Assembly: GCA_019095985.1 (NCBI GenBank)
Contig: CM032664.1
Span: forward strand, 51,711,423 to 51,775,422
DNA from: Streblospio benedicti
Taxonomy: Eukaryota > Annelida > Polychaeta > Spionida > Spionidae
Length of the DNA: 64,000 nt
Reading direction: 5' to 3'
The notes beneath the pieces are model-generated. The model saw only the letters and a list, made by a program, of their open reading frames with translations. It was not told the DNA's origin and did not search any database. The position numbers and the translations under genes are program-made. This document shows positions 43,301 to 58,300 of this stretch, in pieces (within the stretch, counting starts at the first letter, position 1; every line of letters starts with the position of its first letter).

Positions 43301-46300
43301 TATTTTTTATGTTAAAGGTTTAAGTTGAACGTTAATGTTGCAGGTGTTTTGTGTCATATTATTTGTCTGGTGTTAAATTCGACATTGTCAATCTTTTGAA
43401 CATTTTGAAGAAATCATAAGTAATTAAGTCATTAGACTTATGACTCCAAGTCAGGTTCATCTCATATCTCACATATAGCTGTGATACAACTCCTTTAATA
43501 TTCGAGGAACTTGCTCTCAAAATCCAACCAATCACAAGTCCAACTGCAAAGTGTTCAGCCAACAGCTAGATATCAAACACTTGGCCAAGTAAAACAACTA
43601 GTATTGATTTTGTTTTTGACGTAACTCTAACCTAAAGATATTTTTCCACATGAAAGCCACATCTGAGTCCACGGGTTGATATGAACATGGACTTGTAAAG
43701 GCAGTTTGAGTGATCAAGCCATGAAAACTGACGATGAGTCAGGTTAGAACCAGCTTGATAACAATGTCAAAGCCTCTGGCCATAAGGCACCAAATCAGAA
43801 GAAGAAGATCTATAATACCAAGAAGACTAGTGTGGTTTCAGGATAACTCTTTCAGAAAACTGTCATCTGAGCTACGCTTTTTAAACCTAATTCCAGCGGC
43901 AGAGTGGACTAGAGAGTTAGCCTGAACTGCTAGAGTGATTTGGTGCCACATGGTCGTGGGTTCGAAATTCAAATCCCACCAGAGACTCTGTGAAATAGTC
44001 CTACCCTGACTTGGTGTCATAAGTCTAATGACTTAATTACATATAATGATATATTCTCAAGTCAAATATATCTAAATCATTTCAAATAATGAAGAGAACC
44101 TATTTATTCTACAATTTTATCAACAAAATAACTCGTTTCATCAATATTTGAATGATTAGAACCATTTCTACAGAAAAAATAGGGGACGGTAAAACTAAAA
44201 AGATTTACATTTAAATATGCATAGGAATGGTAGAATTAACATTGCTATGAAGAAACCAGTGTGATTTACAGGTGCTTTTGTGTTGTTTCTGTCAAAAATG
44301 ATCGATCACTGAATTTCTAGATGCAAACAATGATACAGACTCATTACGAGCCGCTCTGTATAAATAAGCACAACAAATTACACTGATTGGTCACCTTAGG
44401 GCATGCTTAATTACCATATTCGAATAAATAATTAACATACAATTAACTAGCACCAATTATAACACTTTAGGGTTTGTGAAGTCGTCATGGCTCGTTTGTC
44501 AATTGTGAAATATTGAAAATGCTGCTGCTGATATTCATTTTGACAACATATTTACAGCTTGGTTGGTCTGAGTGTAGGTGGTGGTTCTTTATAACTAGAA
44601 TATGTAATCATAAGCTCAAAAGCATTTTAATAGTGTTTTGTGACTGATTGATTATGCATGCGTTATTTGATTTTCCTTGTTTTCATAACAATATAATAAA
44701 TCTATGACTGTGGACTGTCAAATAGTTTTGCGAACATGAAAACAAAGTGAAAGTGCTATGGTTCACTGTTTCTTTACTTTAACCAGCTACATACAATGAA
44801 GTCTTAGCGTTTGAATTTACAGTTTCACTCTAATTACCAATATAGCCATGTATTGTAAAAATCCTTCCTGCGTCCTAATTATTGCTTTCGCCATGTGTTT
44901 CTGTTGTGACAAAAACCACACATTTCCAATAAATGATACAATTAATCACAATTTTAGACATAAGAAGCTATATACTAGACTTGCCCTCAGGCACTGTAGA
45001 TTTGTCTGGCAGCTGCGCCCTTCACACAGCCTGGGGCCAGACTAATGGTCTGAACAGACGCAGCACTGTACAAATGTACCTAGTACAGTGTAACTCATTG
45101 AAAGCTCAAACTCATTACAGCTTTAGAAATGTAAGATCTTGTCACCTAAACTTTATGGTTGGCTTTATAAATCAAGTACAAACTACATAGGTTTGTTTGA
45201 ATAATGGAGCAAAGCACACAAAACAGGTTGAGATTGACTGTTTGCGGAAGTCATCACCATATTGTGGTCAACCTGACTGAAATGTACCAGGCATGGACTT
45301 CATATAGGGGGGCAGTCATTGCATTGTGAGGATTGATGCTGTTACTGGACATGAGTTTCAAGGCGATGGCAGACGCGTGACTTTGTATGCAATCTTACAT
45401 AGATCAACCTAGTAATGTATATTTCATTATGAAAATGTGCATGAATTAACTAACACCATCCCATTAGCGATATTACATTTAGTCGAGTAAAAATGACTCT
45501 GCACGAATAAGAAAGTGATAAAACGAAACTGAAACAGCTATTTTATTTTGAAGTTTATTCAACTACAAAAATCATCTTCTAAAAGGATGATCTGGTATTA
45601 TAACAGAGGTGGTCCCATTACAGCGGTGGTCCCATTACAGAGGTGGTTCCATTACAGCAGTTTTGTCATTAGTTATGAGATCAGTGAGCCTTAAGCACAA
45701 AATCACTACTTTTTGCCTTAAGGCTCAAGAAGAAAATGTGCGTTTAATATCTGCACATTATGCAAAATTACCGATTCACATGCCAAATATTTGGTCGCTT
45801 CACTCATAATGATATAAATGGTTTGTAGAAATGGTGATTTAGAGCATATTTATTCAATTAAAACAATGCGCATTGTAGTAAGTTTGATGTAATGAGCAAT
45901 AAAGTTGTAAAGCTAAAATAGTACTACATTACCACAGCAAAAAATCAAGCCTCACCTGAAAAGAGAAAATCGCATTGAAATAGATGAATATGCCAATGAG
46001 CATGGACATAAGATATTATGTTTAAATAGTTGGGTTAACAGATTACTTACAAATACTATTGATAATAAAATAACAATAATACAATTATCACAATTCAAAT
46101 GAAAGCAATGAATTCATACATATCTCTAAAGTTAACTTTTTTAATCAAATTATTCTCAATAACATCAAGTCTATAGAATTTTTACATGTAAGAACAAACC
46201 AAAATATTTGTCTTTGAACCTTTCACTAAAATTCCTAATAATAAAAGTTAAAAGTTGAACAAATCTGATAAGTATAAAGCAAATTTTCAATCAGACTGGA

Positions 46301-49300
46301 TATGCCAGGGTCAGATAAAATCTGATTCAATAATTTGATCTGACTGGTTGAAACCATGGTCCATGTCGGAACTTGAAACCATCTTCTAACACGCATATAA
46401 AAACTGTCACCTATTTTTAATTGACTTTTATAATTGACGGAAGCTTTCCTTGTTGATTATTGAAAATATTTTAACATTAACATACTATGCATATATATTG
46501 CTAACAGCAATCAAAATGTAATGTCATATTTAATAACAGCAATAAAATTTGATGTGCCATATAAAGATACATTTTCAATTTTTATTGCATCAAAGTTATC
46601 AATATTTTCTGTTATAAATTCAAATGAGAGTAACAAAAATATATTATCGATAACTGCAGACATTTGAAATTGTTTTATGCGTGCCGGTGTGCAAATAGAT
46701 GTTCTTCCCACAGACATAATACTTTGCTTTGTAGAAAAATAACTCTTTACCCAGTAGAGGAAGTGTATCAACTACTCCCATAAAACTTGAATTACATCAA
46801 AACTTTAAGAAAAATGACTTGAGGGGTCCATCTCACATCAAGTAAGTTACCAGAGACCTTAATTTGATGTAATATCATGGAAATCGTTTGTTAGCAAATA
46901 TTTATCAAACCAACAAGTCATCAATCTGCGTCAAGTAAGTGTTTTATGATGATTTGATAACTACATGGATTTTTATGGAGGAAATGAAAAATCAAATTTG
47001 TTCTCCAATTCATCACTTTGGTGAAAGTTCTCTATACCTTGCATCAATTTATGTAATTGATGATGGCAACGATTAGCTTAACAACTTTTGAAATTAAAAG
47101 AAGACTTGACAACTTTGAAGATAACTACAAACTGTTTCTTACTTTCTATCTCTTAAAGTTGAATCTGTAATGAGATTAAAAAGTCGATGTATAAACTGCC
47201 GTGGGACTTTCTATGGCAAATTACCCTTTGAAAGATTTTCTTTTATTCTCTTGTCACTTTCTCCATTCCCCACAGGATTTGTCCCCAATAGAAAAAAAAC
47301 AATCTCCGAATGAAGAATATATTTCAAAACAGCTGTGTAAAGTTTTCTATTTCATTAACTCAAATTTAATTTAAAATGATTAGCAGTCCAATGCATACAA
47401 TCAAAAAAGTGTAAATAATACTGTTATTACTTTTTTGTGGTATAGAAAGTGTTACATAAGATGTTATCAGTATTTTAGTTTTTTTTCTTAAAATCACAGT
47501 TTAGCACTCAGCTTGTTAGGGCCCTTAGGAAGGGATTCTACAAATTCTACAAAATCTGTCAATATTTAACAATGCAAAACCCTTGCTGCATTTCTTATTC
47601 TGAATATGGAAAAAATAAAGGTCATCTCATTTTCTTTCATTGCATTGGAACTATTATTCAAGCTTCATTGTGAATATAATTATCAGCTTACCTACATGTA
47701 TGATTGGTGATTTTTGATTTTAAAAAAGTAAACCTCACAAAGAGAAGGACTAACAAGATTTGACGATGATTTCAACTAGATAGGAAAGAAATACATACCT
47801 TATCTAAGTTAACATTTGGCAATAAAATTGAAAAAGTCCTCATAAGTACAAATAAAAATAAGACAATGTTCTTCTGCCTGAACTGAAAATTGAACCCATA
47901 AACCCTGACTTTACTTTGCAACACCCATGTATTTACGAGATACGTTTGCACTGTATACGAGTAATTTGGTTTACCTTTTTTCAGGTTTTCACTTAGCGAG
48001 TAGTACCGCTTAAGGGTCGGATGATTAAGGTTGTTCAATTGCTGATTAAGGTTGGTTACTGTTTGATTTTTCAACGAACGACTATGACTATACGTCGGTC
48101 GATCATGACTATTTGACTGCTCGTGATGTAAACCATTCTTCGGTCGTATATGACCGTTCCCCATTGGTTGATGGTGGCCATTGATTGGATGATCAAGATT
48201 ATTTTCAGGCCATGGATGCAGGCCATTCCCTAGCCGTTGATGAAAGTTAGTCTCTTGGCGTTGATGAAGGCTATTTGCCGGTCGATCATGGCTATGATCA
48301 TGGTGCTCTAGTTCCTTCATATCCGACCAGGTGGCTACTCGGCACATCATCATTGTTCCATATCACAGTGCGCTCCCTCGCTCACAAAAGTTCATTTCAC
48401 CCACGTTTTTAGCTTGACATATCATTGTCAATTTACAAACACATTAGTACTTGAAGAACACGTGGATTGTTTTTTTATTGTAACAACATTTGCCAGTCTA
48501 AGAAAAACATTCCATTGTAATAGTCCATTTTCCATCACTGTTTGCCATCTAGGTCTTTGTGCACATACAGATTACTGCTATCGTATATCAATCCCGGGTA
48601 TCAATCACATTCATATACATGTACTGTTCTTTTTTTTCAAATCTGTTTGTCAAGATAAATGTTTATTCCATTTAAATCAACAAAATGTTATCATGACAAT
48701 CTCTAAAAATCAGTCCATTTGTTATGTGTTGAATGAATATTTTTCGTTCTTTCACATGTTCCCACTATACCTTTGTCCTGTTTGAATTCAAAACATTATA
48801 ACAAAATTACATATACATTTACAAAGCAACATCAGATTCTTATGAAAGCACAAATAAACAACTAAGCAAAGCAATGTTAAATTGCATCTTTACCACTTTT
48901 TTCTCGATCATTTTATGAACTGACCTACATTGACACTACAGCCACTCAAAATTAGGAAAGCTCCATGATTTTTATTATGATTTTTAATAATGATAAATGC
49001 AGGACTAATGTAAAGCAATTTATCAGTGCAACCACAATAGAAAAAAAATGTCCACACTCTACTTAGTATCATAGTATGGTTCTACTTGTATCTGATTGCA
49101 GACAGAAATATACAATATGGTACATATTGCAATTAGAATTCAAGCCTTGACTGTTTGTTAGATAAGTGTTTGGCCCAAGATAAGAACATTACAACCGATT
49201 GCCAACACTGTAATAAAATATCACATCTTCCTCTCTTTAGAAAACCATTATGTAAAAAAATGATGATATTCTGTTGATTTATTGTAATAACAACAGATTT

Positions 49301-52300
49301 GACATATCAAAAATAATATTCTATGGGCAGTATTCCTGATATTCCAGTTTCGAGCACATGGGTAGCTACATGAATAAAATATATTTTCATACTTATGATA
49401 TGGTATGTACGTATGTATAATGTGCTATTTATATTTATTACAAAGGTTTTGTCTAGACCTTTGCCAATTAATCAAACAAATTTCATGGCTTTCCTTAATT
49501 AAAATGTCAGAAATGCTGAAGTATTTCATCAAAAAAACATATCAACACTATGAAATGTTATTAATTATTACAAAAACACAGCAACATGTTTTCTGAATTT
49601 CTATTATATACTATTTTTCCCGGCCCACTAATAGCTATCCATTTGAAATGCTCTACCACAACTTACTAGAAACCTTACCATTTTGCAAAAGTGCTTCTAT
49701 AAAAAAAACGGTGATTCATATTTCTTCCGTTTCTCTCCTTTCACTGTACTTAAAATATATAAACTTTTATTAGCTACAGCATTAAGATGCATAACTTATA
49801 CTATATCTAAGCATAATGCCCTTTCTTTCTGCCCTTTCTTTCATTCTCAGTATCTGCTGACACACATACATAGGTCAAGACTTGTCATACTATTGGATAA
49901 CAATGTGTATTTATACAGAGTACTAGCACAGAGCATAAGCATATAAATATTCTGCCATTTCTTTCACAGGCCTTCAGTGTACTTTATCCTCCCCTGATAC
50001 CATTATATAATCTAACACAATCTGGTCTGCTGTGAGGTCAGCTCTTGTTTTATCATTAAGGCACACCATGTGGACAAACTGTGTCTACTGCTTGGTCAGT
50101 GTTCCATTACACACATATGGCTTTAATTTGGTAATTTAGCACCAGATATATACCAATATAAGTGATATTTAAAGTTTTTATCCTCAGTTCAAATGGAAGG
50201 TCTTTCAACTGAACCAGAAAGTGAAATGAATGTGTTATCCAAAATAATAAGGAAATACTTGTGGTAACTATTAACATGCTGCATGATGCTTTGGGAAAAC
50301 TAATCCCTTTATACTCTATTGTGTCACTAAACACATGCTGTAACATCCTCTTTAGATGTTTATCCCCTGATCCCCCCAGACTGACCACACATCCCAGCAC
50401 ACTGACCACTCATTAGAGGATTACACCACATGGGGATTATCAGCCTAAACTGACCAAGCTCCCAACTGACCACTGATAAAGATTGCATCTTGTTATAATT
50501 AACCTACAATGACCATTCATTAAATGATCATACAGATTACACTTTTGAAAATGACCCTTTGTCATTTTGCAAAAGACATTATTCAAGGGCCTAAAATGAC
50601 CACTCATTATGAGACCATATGGACCACATCTCACAACTTGAGCATTAGCTAACTGACCGTCATCATAGGATGATACCACAGAGAAATCTTCACCATATAA
50701 ACCAGTACCGAAACTCTTATGAAATGATAATAGGGCAAAACAGCTTTAACAGGATAAGAAATCTCCATTGCCTGTGAGGAATTCAAACCAAGGCCCACTG
50801 TAGTTGGAATCACTTAAAAGCACTCTTGAGGACTCAAACATCCAGAGATTGAATAGAGTTTAAACATGAAGGGCCAGTGCAGAGCTATAAATTTCCCAGC
50901 TTTATAGCCTGTTATATCATTTATTACCTATATCAAGTGACCACTTCTTTTGTCCAACAACCTTCTTCAATGACTGCATATATTATATGAGGTATCTATT
51001 GGGACCACCTCCGTTGTACATCCTACACATTTCTATTCTTTAAATCATATCCATTTCAGTACATCTTCTATATTGTAACCATCAACATATTTGTCAAATG
51101 TTGAACTTTCCGTGTCCATGCAGAACCTACCCTTATGGACACCTGCGTAATCTGAACACTTGGCACTGCTCGCATTTGTGACTACCAAAATCTTATAAGT
51201 TTCACAGTTATTTCAAACTATTCTACATATTCGAAATCCCAACTTAACAGATCAGACACTTATGTAAACACAGTTACTATAGCAACATGAAATGTACATA
51301 TCTTACTGCATCTTCCTTCTCATAGAATACAGGGTGTGAAAAGTCTATATTTCAGCTGCAAATACTGATTTGGTTCAAATTTGCTCCATTTCGATAGCAT
51401 ATGGTTTTGCAAATCTGAAAGCTACAGCTTCAAAACGTGGATTCCTCTTTTCCGAAATAATATATTCACAGACATGTGGTTTCCTTTTTCATTTATTTTC
51501 ACAATACTTAAGTTACACTTAATTATGCATTGTTCATGGGAAAACTATGTCAATGACTATTGTTCTCTCTTAGTCAACAAAAATTGATGGCAAAAGTTAA
51601 CAATAACTAACATAACATGCAAGTTTTCCTTATGAATTTTAACTGTATAAAAGAGTGCTAGAAGCTTAACAGTACACATATTTGTATAGAAGTGAGCCAA
51701 TTCCAATATCTAAAATAGAGGCACTCATCTTACTGTGCAATTATGCATCTTCCTACGAAGATATTTTTCTTGGATTTCAAATCACATAACCTTACGTATA
51801 TAGTAACCTCTAATGGGAGTATGAGCAGCAATCTTAAGAATAGTTTTTCTGATGTCTATCACAGAGCCTAGAAGTTCAAGGCTCGACCACTTAGAGGGTT
51901 AATGCTAATGGTCTGACTCTCTGTTGACATGAGGATTCACCTCCCAGCATCTTGGCTTCAATAGAAGAGCCTGACTGTTGGTCTGTGGCACGTCCAGTGC
52001 AACTTCTTAGAATTGATTGTCTCAAATGACCACTCTATGATGACCATCCGTCACCTCTTTGGAGTGAACACTTTTGTGAGATGCGCACCTGCCATTTGAG
52101 CCCCTCCTTTAAATTTAAATACCTCTATACATTAAATCCTTAAACCACTAATAACTTAATAGAAGCACTAAAAATGGGACCATCAATTAAACATATCAGT
52201 GACATATCTGCTAATCAAGAGTCCACTTTCTTGGATAGCCCGCCTCTCTAATATTTGAATCTTTCCTCCACAGATCTAAGAGCAAGACTCTCTTAATTGG

Positions 52301-55300
52301 TCATCAGTCAGATTGGGTGTATTCGCTGTACTATCAGATGTTTATCAGAGGTCTTATTATTTGCCAACTGACATCTGATATTTTTCAAATATTTGACTTT
52401 CATTGAACAACAAATCCCAAAGTTGAATTTCAGAAGCCATGAAAATGTTGCTCCATAATTATTCAGTTGAATGGAAGATGCCTTGAAGATGTTTCTTCTA
52501 AAAATGTATTGTTATTATACTTCTAAATAGAATTTCAATTTTGAACAAAGTTATCTGTTTATAGTTAGCTTTAAAATCAAATGTGACATATTGAATTCTC
52601 AAAGAAAATATTATAATCTTTATAGATTCACATTAACATTAACATTTTTAGGCTTCTGATTAACTTTTCCTGCAGCCAAAGCAAATTTACTAGTCCATCA
52701 TAAGAGCAATAAATTGTAAGTGGGGACCAAATACACTTTTATCAGTTTTAGCCTTGCTCAAAGACACTTATAACCTAGAAAGACTGGTTCCAAGACACTT
52801 ACGTTATCACTTACTTAATTCTGATGATATTCCAACTCTATCATATCTAAGAACGTCTCAATATATGGTTTACTAACATATCATTGTAATACATTGTGGC
52901 GTGGCTAGATAATAAAGTTGTAGGTGGTTAGATAATATTGTAGCCTTGAGGCAAGACTTAATAACAGTGGCTCGTGTCAAGACCATGGGGCAGATTGGAG
53001 CCAGATGATAAATACTCAATAGAACACAGCTCTGACTCAGAGAAAAACCATGGTCATTTCCCACTTGATTATAATTGTTAATATTCACCCTCTCAGTTAT
53101 GAAACTACAAGAATCTCTTCCAATATCTATTGCACACTTCCTGTGTAATATTGTAAACTTCAGTACTGTGAGCATTAAAGGAACTAATTGCCAATGTTCA
53201 AATTTCAGGAAGTCGAACCAAATTGAAAGCAAGCATGTTTCATGCTTTCAAATGGACTTAAATATTCATGCTTAATTTCCACAACGTACAGAGATACCAA
53301 ATGTGTGTATATTCCAATAAATGCGGTCTTGCAAATGATGCTATGTGGTCTAGTGACTAATGTTATAATTTTTCTTGCCATGAAAAGTGCTTCAACATAC
53401 TAATGAAAAAGTCTTATTACAAAAATAGCATTTTTTGAAGCCCAATTTGGCACAGATGTTTAATTTTAGACCCTTAGACAATCTTAATCCTTGAGCTTGC
53501 AAATTTTCTGTCTCAGTGTGAGGTGTCTGCCTGTACATTCAATATCACAGTGGTAAATTATGTCAGGCTGTAATTTTACAATATGCCTGTCTGTAAATCC
53601 CCTCAATAACCCATTTTAAGTACCTCCTAAAACAGCATAATTCACAAAAACATGACACAGAAATAAACATTGCACCCTTATCATCTGCTAAAGTTAGACA
53701 TGCAATTGAAATTTAATGACTAAATTTGATCATATTATAAAAGTCGTTAAAATTGAAGGTTGCACTTTTTAAGCTTTGGCAGGTGTTATGTTTTGAGCAA
53801 GTTTATCCATTTTGCCCCCTCACACCCCGCGCCTCAGCATACTCAAATATCCAATATCAATAACCTCACTGTCAAGATGTCATATCCACCATCTATCACT
53901 CCAACATAGTGATAAAGCATTAAAGAATATTAAACATTTTCTGTTTTAAACACAACATATGTTTATGCTCATGAATTCAAATTTTTTATCCTAAAACTAC
54001 ATTTATCTCTCAAATTTGAGGAGTGTTTGGAATAAATAACTTGCCATGTGCATCCCAGTGTGACTGATAGCATGGGGTCAGACGGCAACAGGCGCACGGT
54101 CAGTCTAATTGTAGAAGCAGCAGGTGCCGACAAGGCAATGGTAGACTCCGTAAAAAGGATATCTAATTATGTCCTTCATTTTTCTCATGTCACTTTTCCT
54201 TATGAATATTTATGAAATTGCAAATAAAACAAGTATAATGTTAAAATTGTCGAATAAACTTTGTCAAATTTTCAATTAAAACCTCCCGTAATGCTAGGAT
54301 AACTTCTTATATATATTGTGTCTAGTATGTTTTTCTTTCATTTCCTTTCCATAATATTTGCTTAGGTTTTATAATAGTGCAATTGACACCCTCTGAAAAC
54401 AGATTCACAAGGAATGTATATGTAATTAAGGCTGTCATGCACTGTGCTATTTAGAAAGATACTGATATTCATAGTAGAACCTTATGTTACAAGCTTTCTA
54501 CAGTAAGCCATCCTTCAGAGTACAATGTATCACTTCTCGGCCCTACATGAGATCCCAAAATAAGTGCCGTGACTGTGTCCATTTTAAACACATTCCGAAA
54601 AGTTCCAGGGTCACTTTAATTAAATGTAATGTCCATAAAACAAAGAAATAAGCATGCGTCTGTTAGATAAGGATTTTCAATGTGCACTTTTCCAAGAAAA
54701 AACAGATAAAAATATAGTTGTGTCGCCATGTCACTTTCAACGCGTGTAGGATTCTATATACAGTCATTTTTTCTTTAGAGGACACTTATCCACAGACAAA
54801 CTAGTAAGTTACAGTAAACCCTCTCTCTAAAGTTCAAACACATTGCAAACTATCATCACTGACCAGCTGTATACTATATAGGTTTCGAACCAGATTTTTA
54901 CCATCTTAAACACAACTGAACGTACAATTCTGTATCCAAATCTGTATCCGATTCCCTCTACAATTGTATCTTCACTGGTGCATGAAGGAAATCTGATGGT
55001 TTGAAATGAGTCTACACTTAGAATAATGAAGAACTAATTCAATCATGAGATTATTTTAATTTGACCAGATATCCAATATCATCACCACTTGTAGGCCATG
55101 ATATAAGCACAAAGCAGGTCCGTATACGGATTTGATTTTACAGTTGTTTGCAGATGGATATTACTCCAAAAGCTAATGCTTATTATATACTGTGTCTTCT
55201 AAATGAACTGTAATCAATCCTATCCAAAAGGAACAACCCCATCATCCACAGTGAATGTTACTGATAATTGCCTAAACAACTGGGATACTAGAAATCTGTT

Positions 55301-58300
55301 TCTTGGGTTCCAACTTAGACTATAGCAATGATCTGGGGTAAATTATGAAGATCTCGGAGCACATAGATCGACATGCAAGTATTTTGAGAAACTCTCAATC
55401 TCCTCCTTCTCCTCGTATTTCTCCATGGCCATGACCTTGGAAAATGGATCCTCATTCTCAATGTCACAATTTGCACCTTCGTGCTTTTTCTTGGCTCGAT
55501 TTACCTACTTCAGTTTTTCATTTCCAATTCAAGCTGTCAGCTTAGGCCATGGCTACTTTATTCTTACAGAGCAACATTGGCATAGTGACTGGATATGTGA
55601 TGACCATTATAATGAGACCATCTCTGTAAATGATCAACAATTAGAATTATCTCTTATCTCTGTGACAAGTACTTGTACGATCAATTCTTCACAATGTGAC
55701 AGCTTTGGTATTTCAACTTAAGCAAACTGATGTATCAGTCATTTTTCAATGGATTATCATAGCACTTGCATAATAGTTTACACTGACACTCCCAGCAGAG
55801 CATTCAGTGCCTTTTGGCAATCGTTTTGGTGCTATCATTTAGCTGGGTACAAATTAAATTTGTTATTGTTGTTGATGTACCCGGTACATATGTTATTATT
55901 TGGACATTGTCACTATAATGAATAAACTAAACTAAACATTTAAATTCATTCACTGTTATCTTTACATGCCATGTCAGTAGATTGGGAGTGTGCTCAACAG
56001 AAGGTTTAGGTTTGAGTGTCCCTGAGGTCTGATGGTGGATGTTGAGCAAACCTCATCTTTAATAACTAGCACACTGCTCTAGGACTTACATGTTAAATAT
56101 GAATAGGCCCAATGGGCTGGTCAGGCTACCCAAGTGAAAACTCAGTGAAAAAACATTAGTTTTATATGAGTGATTGTAATAATCATCATGTAATATCTAC
56201 TGCAATAGCAAAGTGCTGTATGCTCCTTGGAGCTGAGAAATACCTGTATTCTTGTGTATATGTAAAGTCCACTGAGCTAAATGAATAGTAGACTATACAC
56301 ACCTCATACACTATATTCCAAGTGCACGAGGAATCATGATGTACTCCACTCTATTTCTAAACCAGTCATCATATGTTTGCATTGTGTTTTCTATCACTTG
56401 CATACAACCTGATGCCACTGTCCTGATTAACAATTCAAATATGAGTGTCCAGAATAGTTCCAATGACACATAAGTGGTCGTTATTACTTGTGGTTTGAAT
56501 CCCATATGACGCAACTAGGTAGGACAAGTGTACACTTTATTTCCACTAAATCTTCATCTTGTGAATGTTCATCTGGTTGATAATTCAGCCTTTTCACAGT
56601 GTGGTTGGAAATAATATCCATTTCCAGAAGATTTTTTGTAAATAGATAAACTAGATCTCTGCATTCATTATTGACCTTTATCTTCGCTACTTTCAATATT
56701 ATTTATACATTTCTCTTAAATGTGGTATTGCATTTGATTTGTTTCCCTGTAATTCACTGAAACTCAAAGCAGTATTTTAAAATAATTAGCTAAACAATGG
56801 ATTTCAAATATGTTTTTAAACTTCAAACAGCACATACATAGAGAATTATTGGGCCGATTCATTTTTTAAGTAAAAATATATATTTATTATGATTGTTTCA
56901 TGAAAGTTTCTGGTAATTAATATTTCATACTTTCGAGTATAAAGGAACAGTTTTTGGGTTTTTTAATTTGCAAATTAATGAAAGGAATACTTATAGAGTA
57001 CTCCATTTTAAAATTCCGTAATTCTATCTTGAGCAAGAAACAAATGCTGTTTTAAATAGGGATGAAGCCACCCAATTTCTAAGAGAGAATGGGATTACTC
57101 CGCAGTAAAGTGAAGTGACAGGGCACTATTTCCTAGAGTGGATTTGTCATTTACTCTCGTCACTTCTCATTCACATGATGAACATATTATGGGGACTTGA
57201 ATCTATTATTAAAGGAATAGACCTACAGAAAATAGACTTAAAAAGGGCATAATTTAGATCTTGGTTGTGTCACTACATTGACAAACTAAATTGTCATGCA
57301 TATAATAGTTTTCAACATGTGTACCAGCTTTGTCTAGATATTGAGGGAAATTCTTCTAACTACAACAGTTATGTTTTCTAATTGAGCCAAATTTTAATTG
57401 TTGAATATGAATTTCTAGATGCAATATCCAATTATTAGTTCATGATCATTCTTCAGTAATACGGTTTAAAAGCACTATTTACCATTTGTGAAGGGTCATT
57501 GACAGACAACTTCTTTTATGGGCAGACAAAGCTAATACAGACAATATCATTCATAATGTACACAAAGTAAGTGGTTTTCATCCATTCAGAATCATTTACA
57601 TAACTTGCTCATCACTTGCCCACCATGATACAAAAGAACAGTATCTCATGACTCCAATTTACTAAATGGATCTAATGTATCTAATTGATCACAGTTCGAA
57701 TCTAATGTATGACTACCAGTTCCTGCACCATGTTGCAGAGCAATCGCAAATGATTATCCAAAAGAAGCATAAAACATGATTAAGTTACAATTTACAAAGT
57801 AACACACACATCCATATAAAGAATTCAAAAGTTACAAAGCTAATTGAAGGAGAACTAAATAAGAGATATGTAGAGCTTTGTGATTGCAGGAGTGAGCATT
57901 TTTAGTTTTGAGTTCATCAAATTTTCATGCTAAAACGTCTCAGTGCAAAATTATAATAATTCTTCTTGGTGGCAATTTTGTCTCAGAAGTTAAATGATAA
58001 ATTGGGTTGGAAATTTCAAAAGAGTCTATTGTTAGATGTTAGAGAGAACAATGCCATATTAACACAAAATTTTTTATAAATTCACTTTTTTTGACATTAT
58101 AAGATAACTCATGTGTTCATTCCTCTTACCTGGTAAGCGACCTGATAGTACAGGGAGCATTATAAGAGAATATGATGTTTAACGTTGGATGCGGATATTA
58201 TAGTTCGATTGATCTCAGATCCAGTTGATCTAATAAGTGGTAATTTGAACACTTTTACTTCAGATTATTTTTACACCTGGATACATTTCAGAAGAATGTA

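Larger units (their letters stand above)
24785..47974. other. Very long intron/intergenic stretch, no supported gene
   Basis: About 23 kb of AT-rich sequence. It contains the GC-rich block, SINE copies, MITEs, the 17-bp array, an (AT)n run near 27918-27938 and a gap. Open frames here (for example 35545-35973 and 41966-42217) are short, unspliced and unlike known proteins. Confidence 0.55.

Noticed and set aside
48414-48785. 123-codon plus-strand frame next to exon C
   Set aside because: AT-rich, opposite strand, no motif; probably chance.
55425-55721. 98-codon plus-strand frame
   Set aside because: No homology or flanking signals; random composition.
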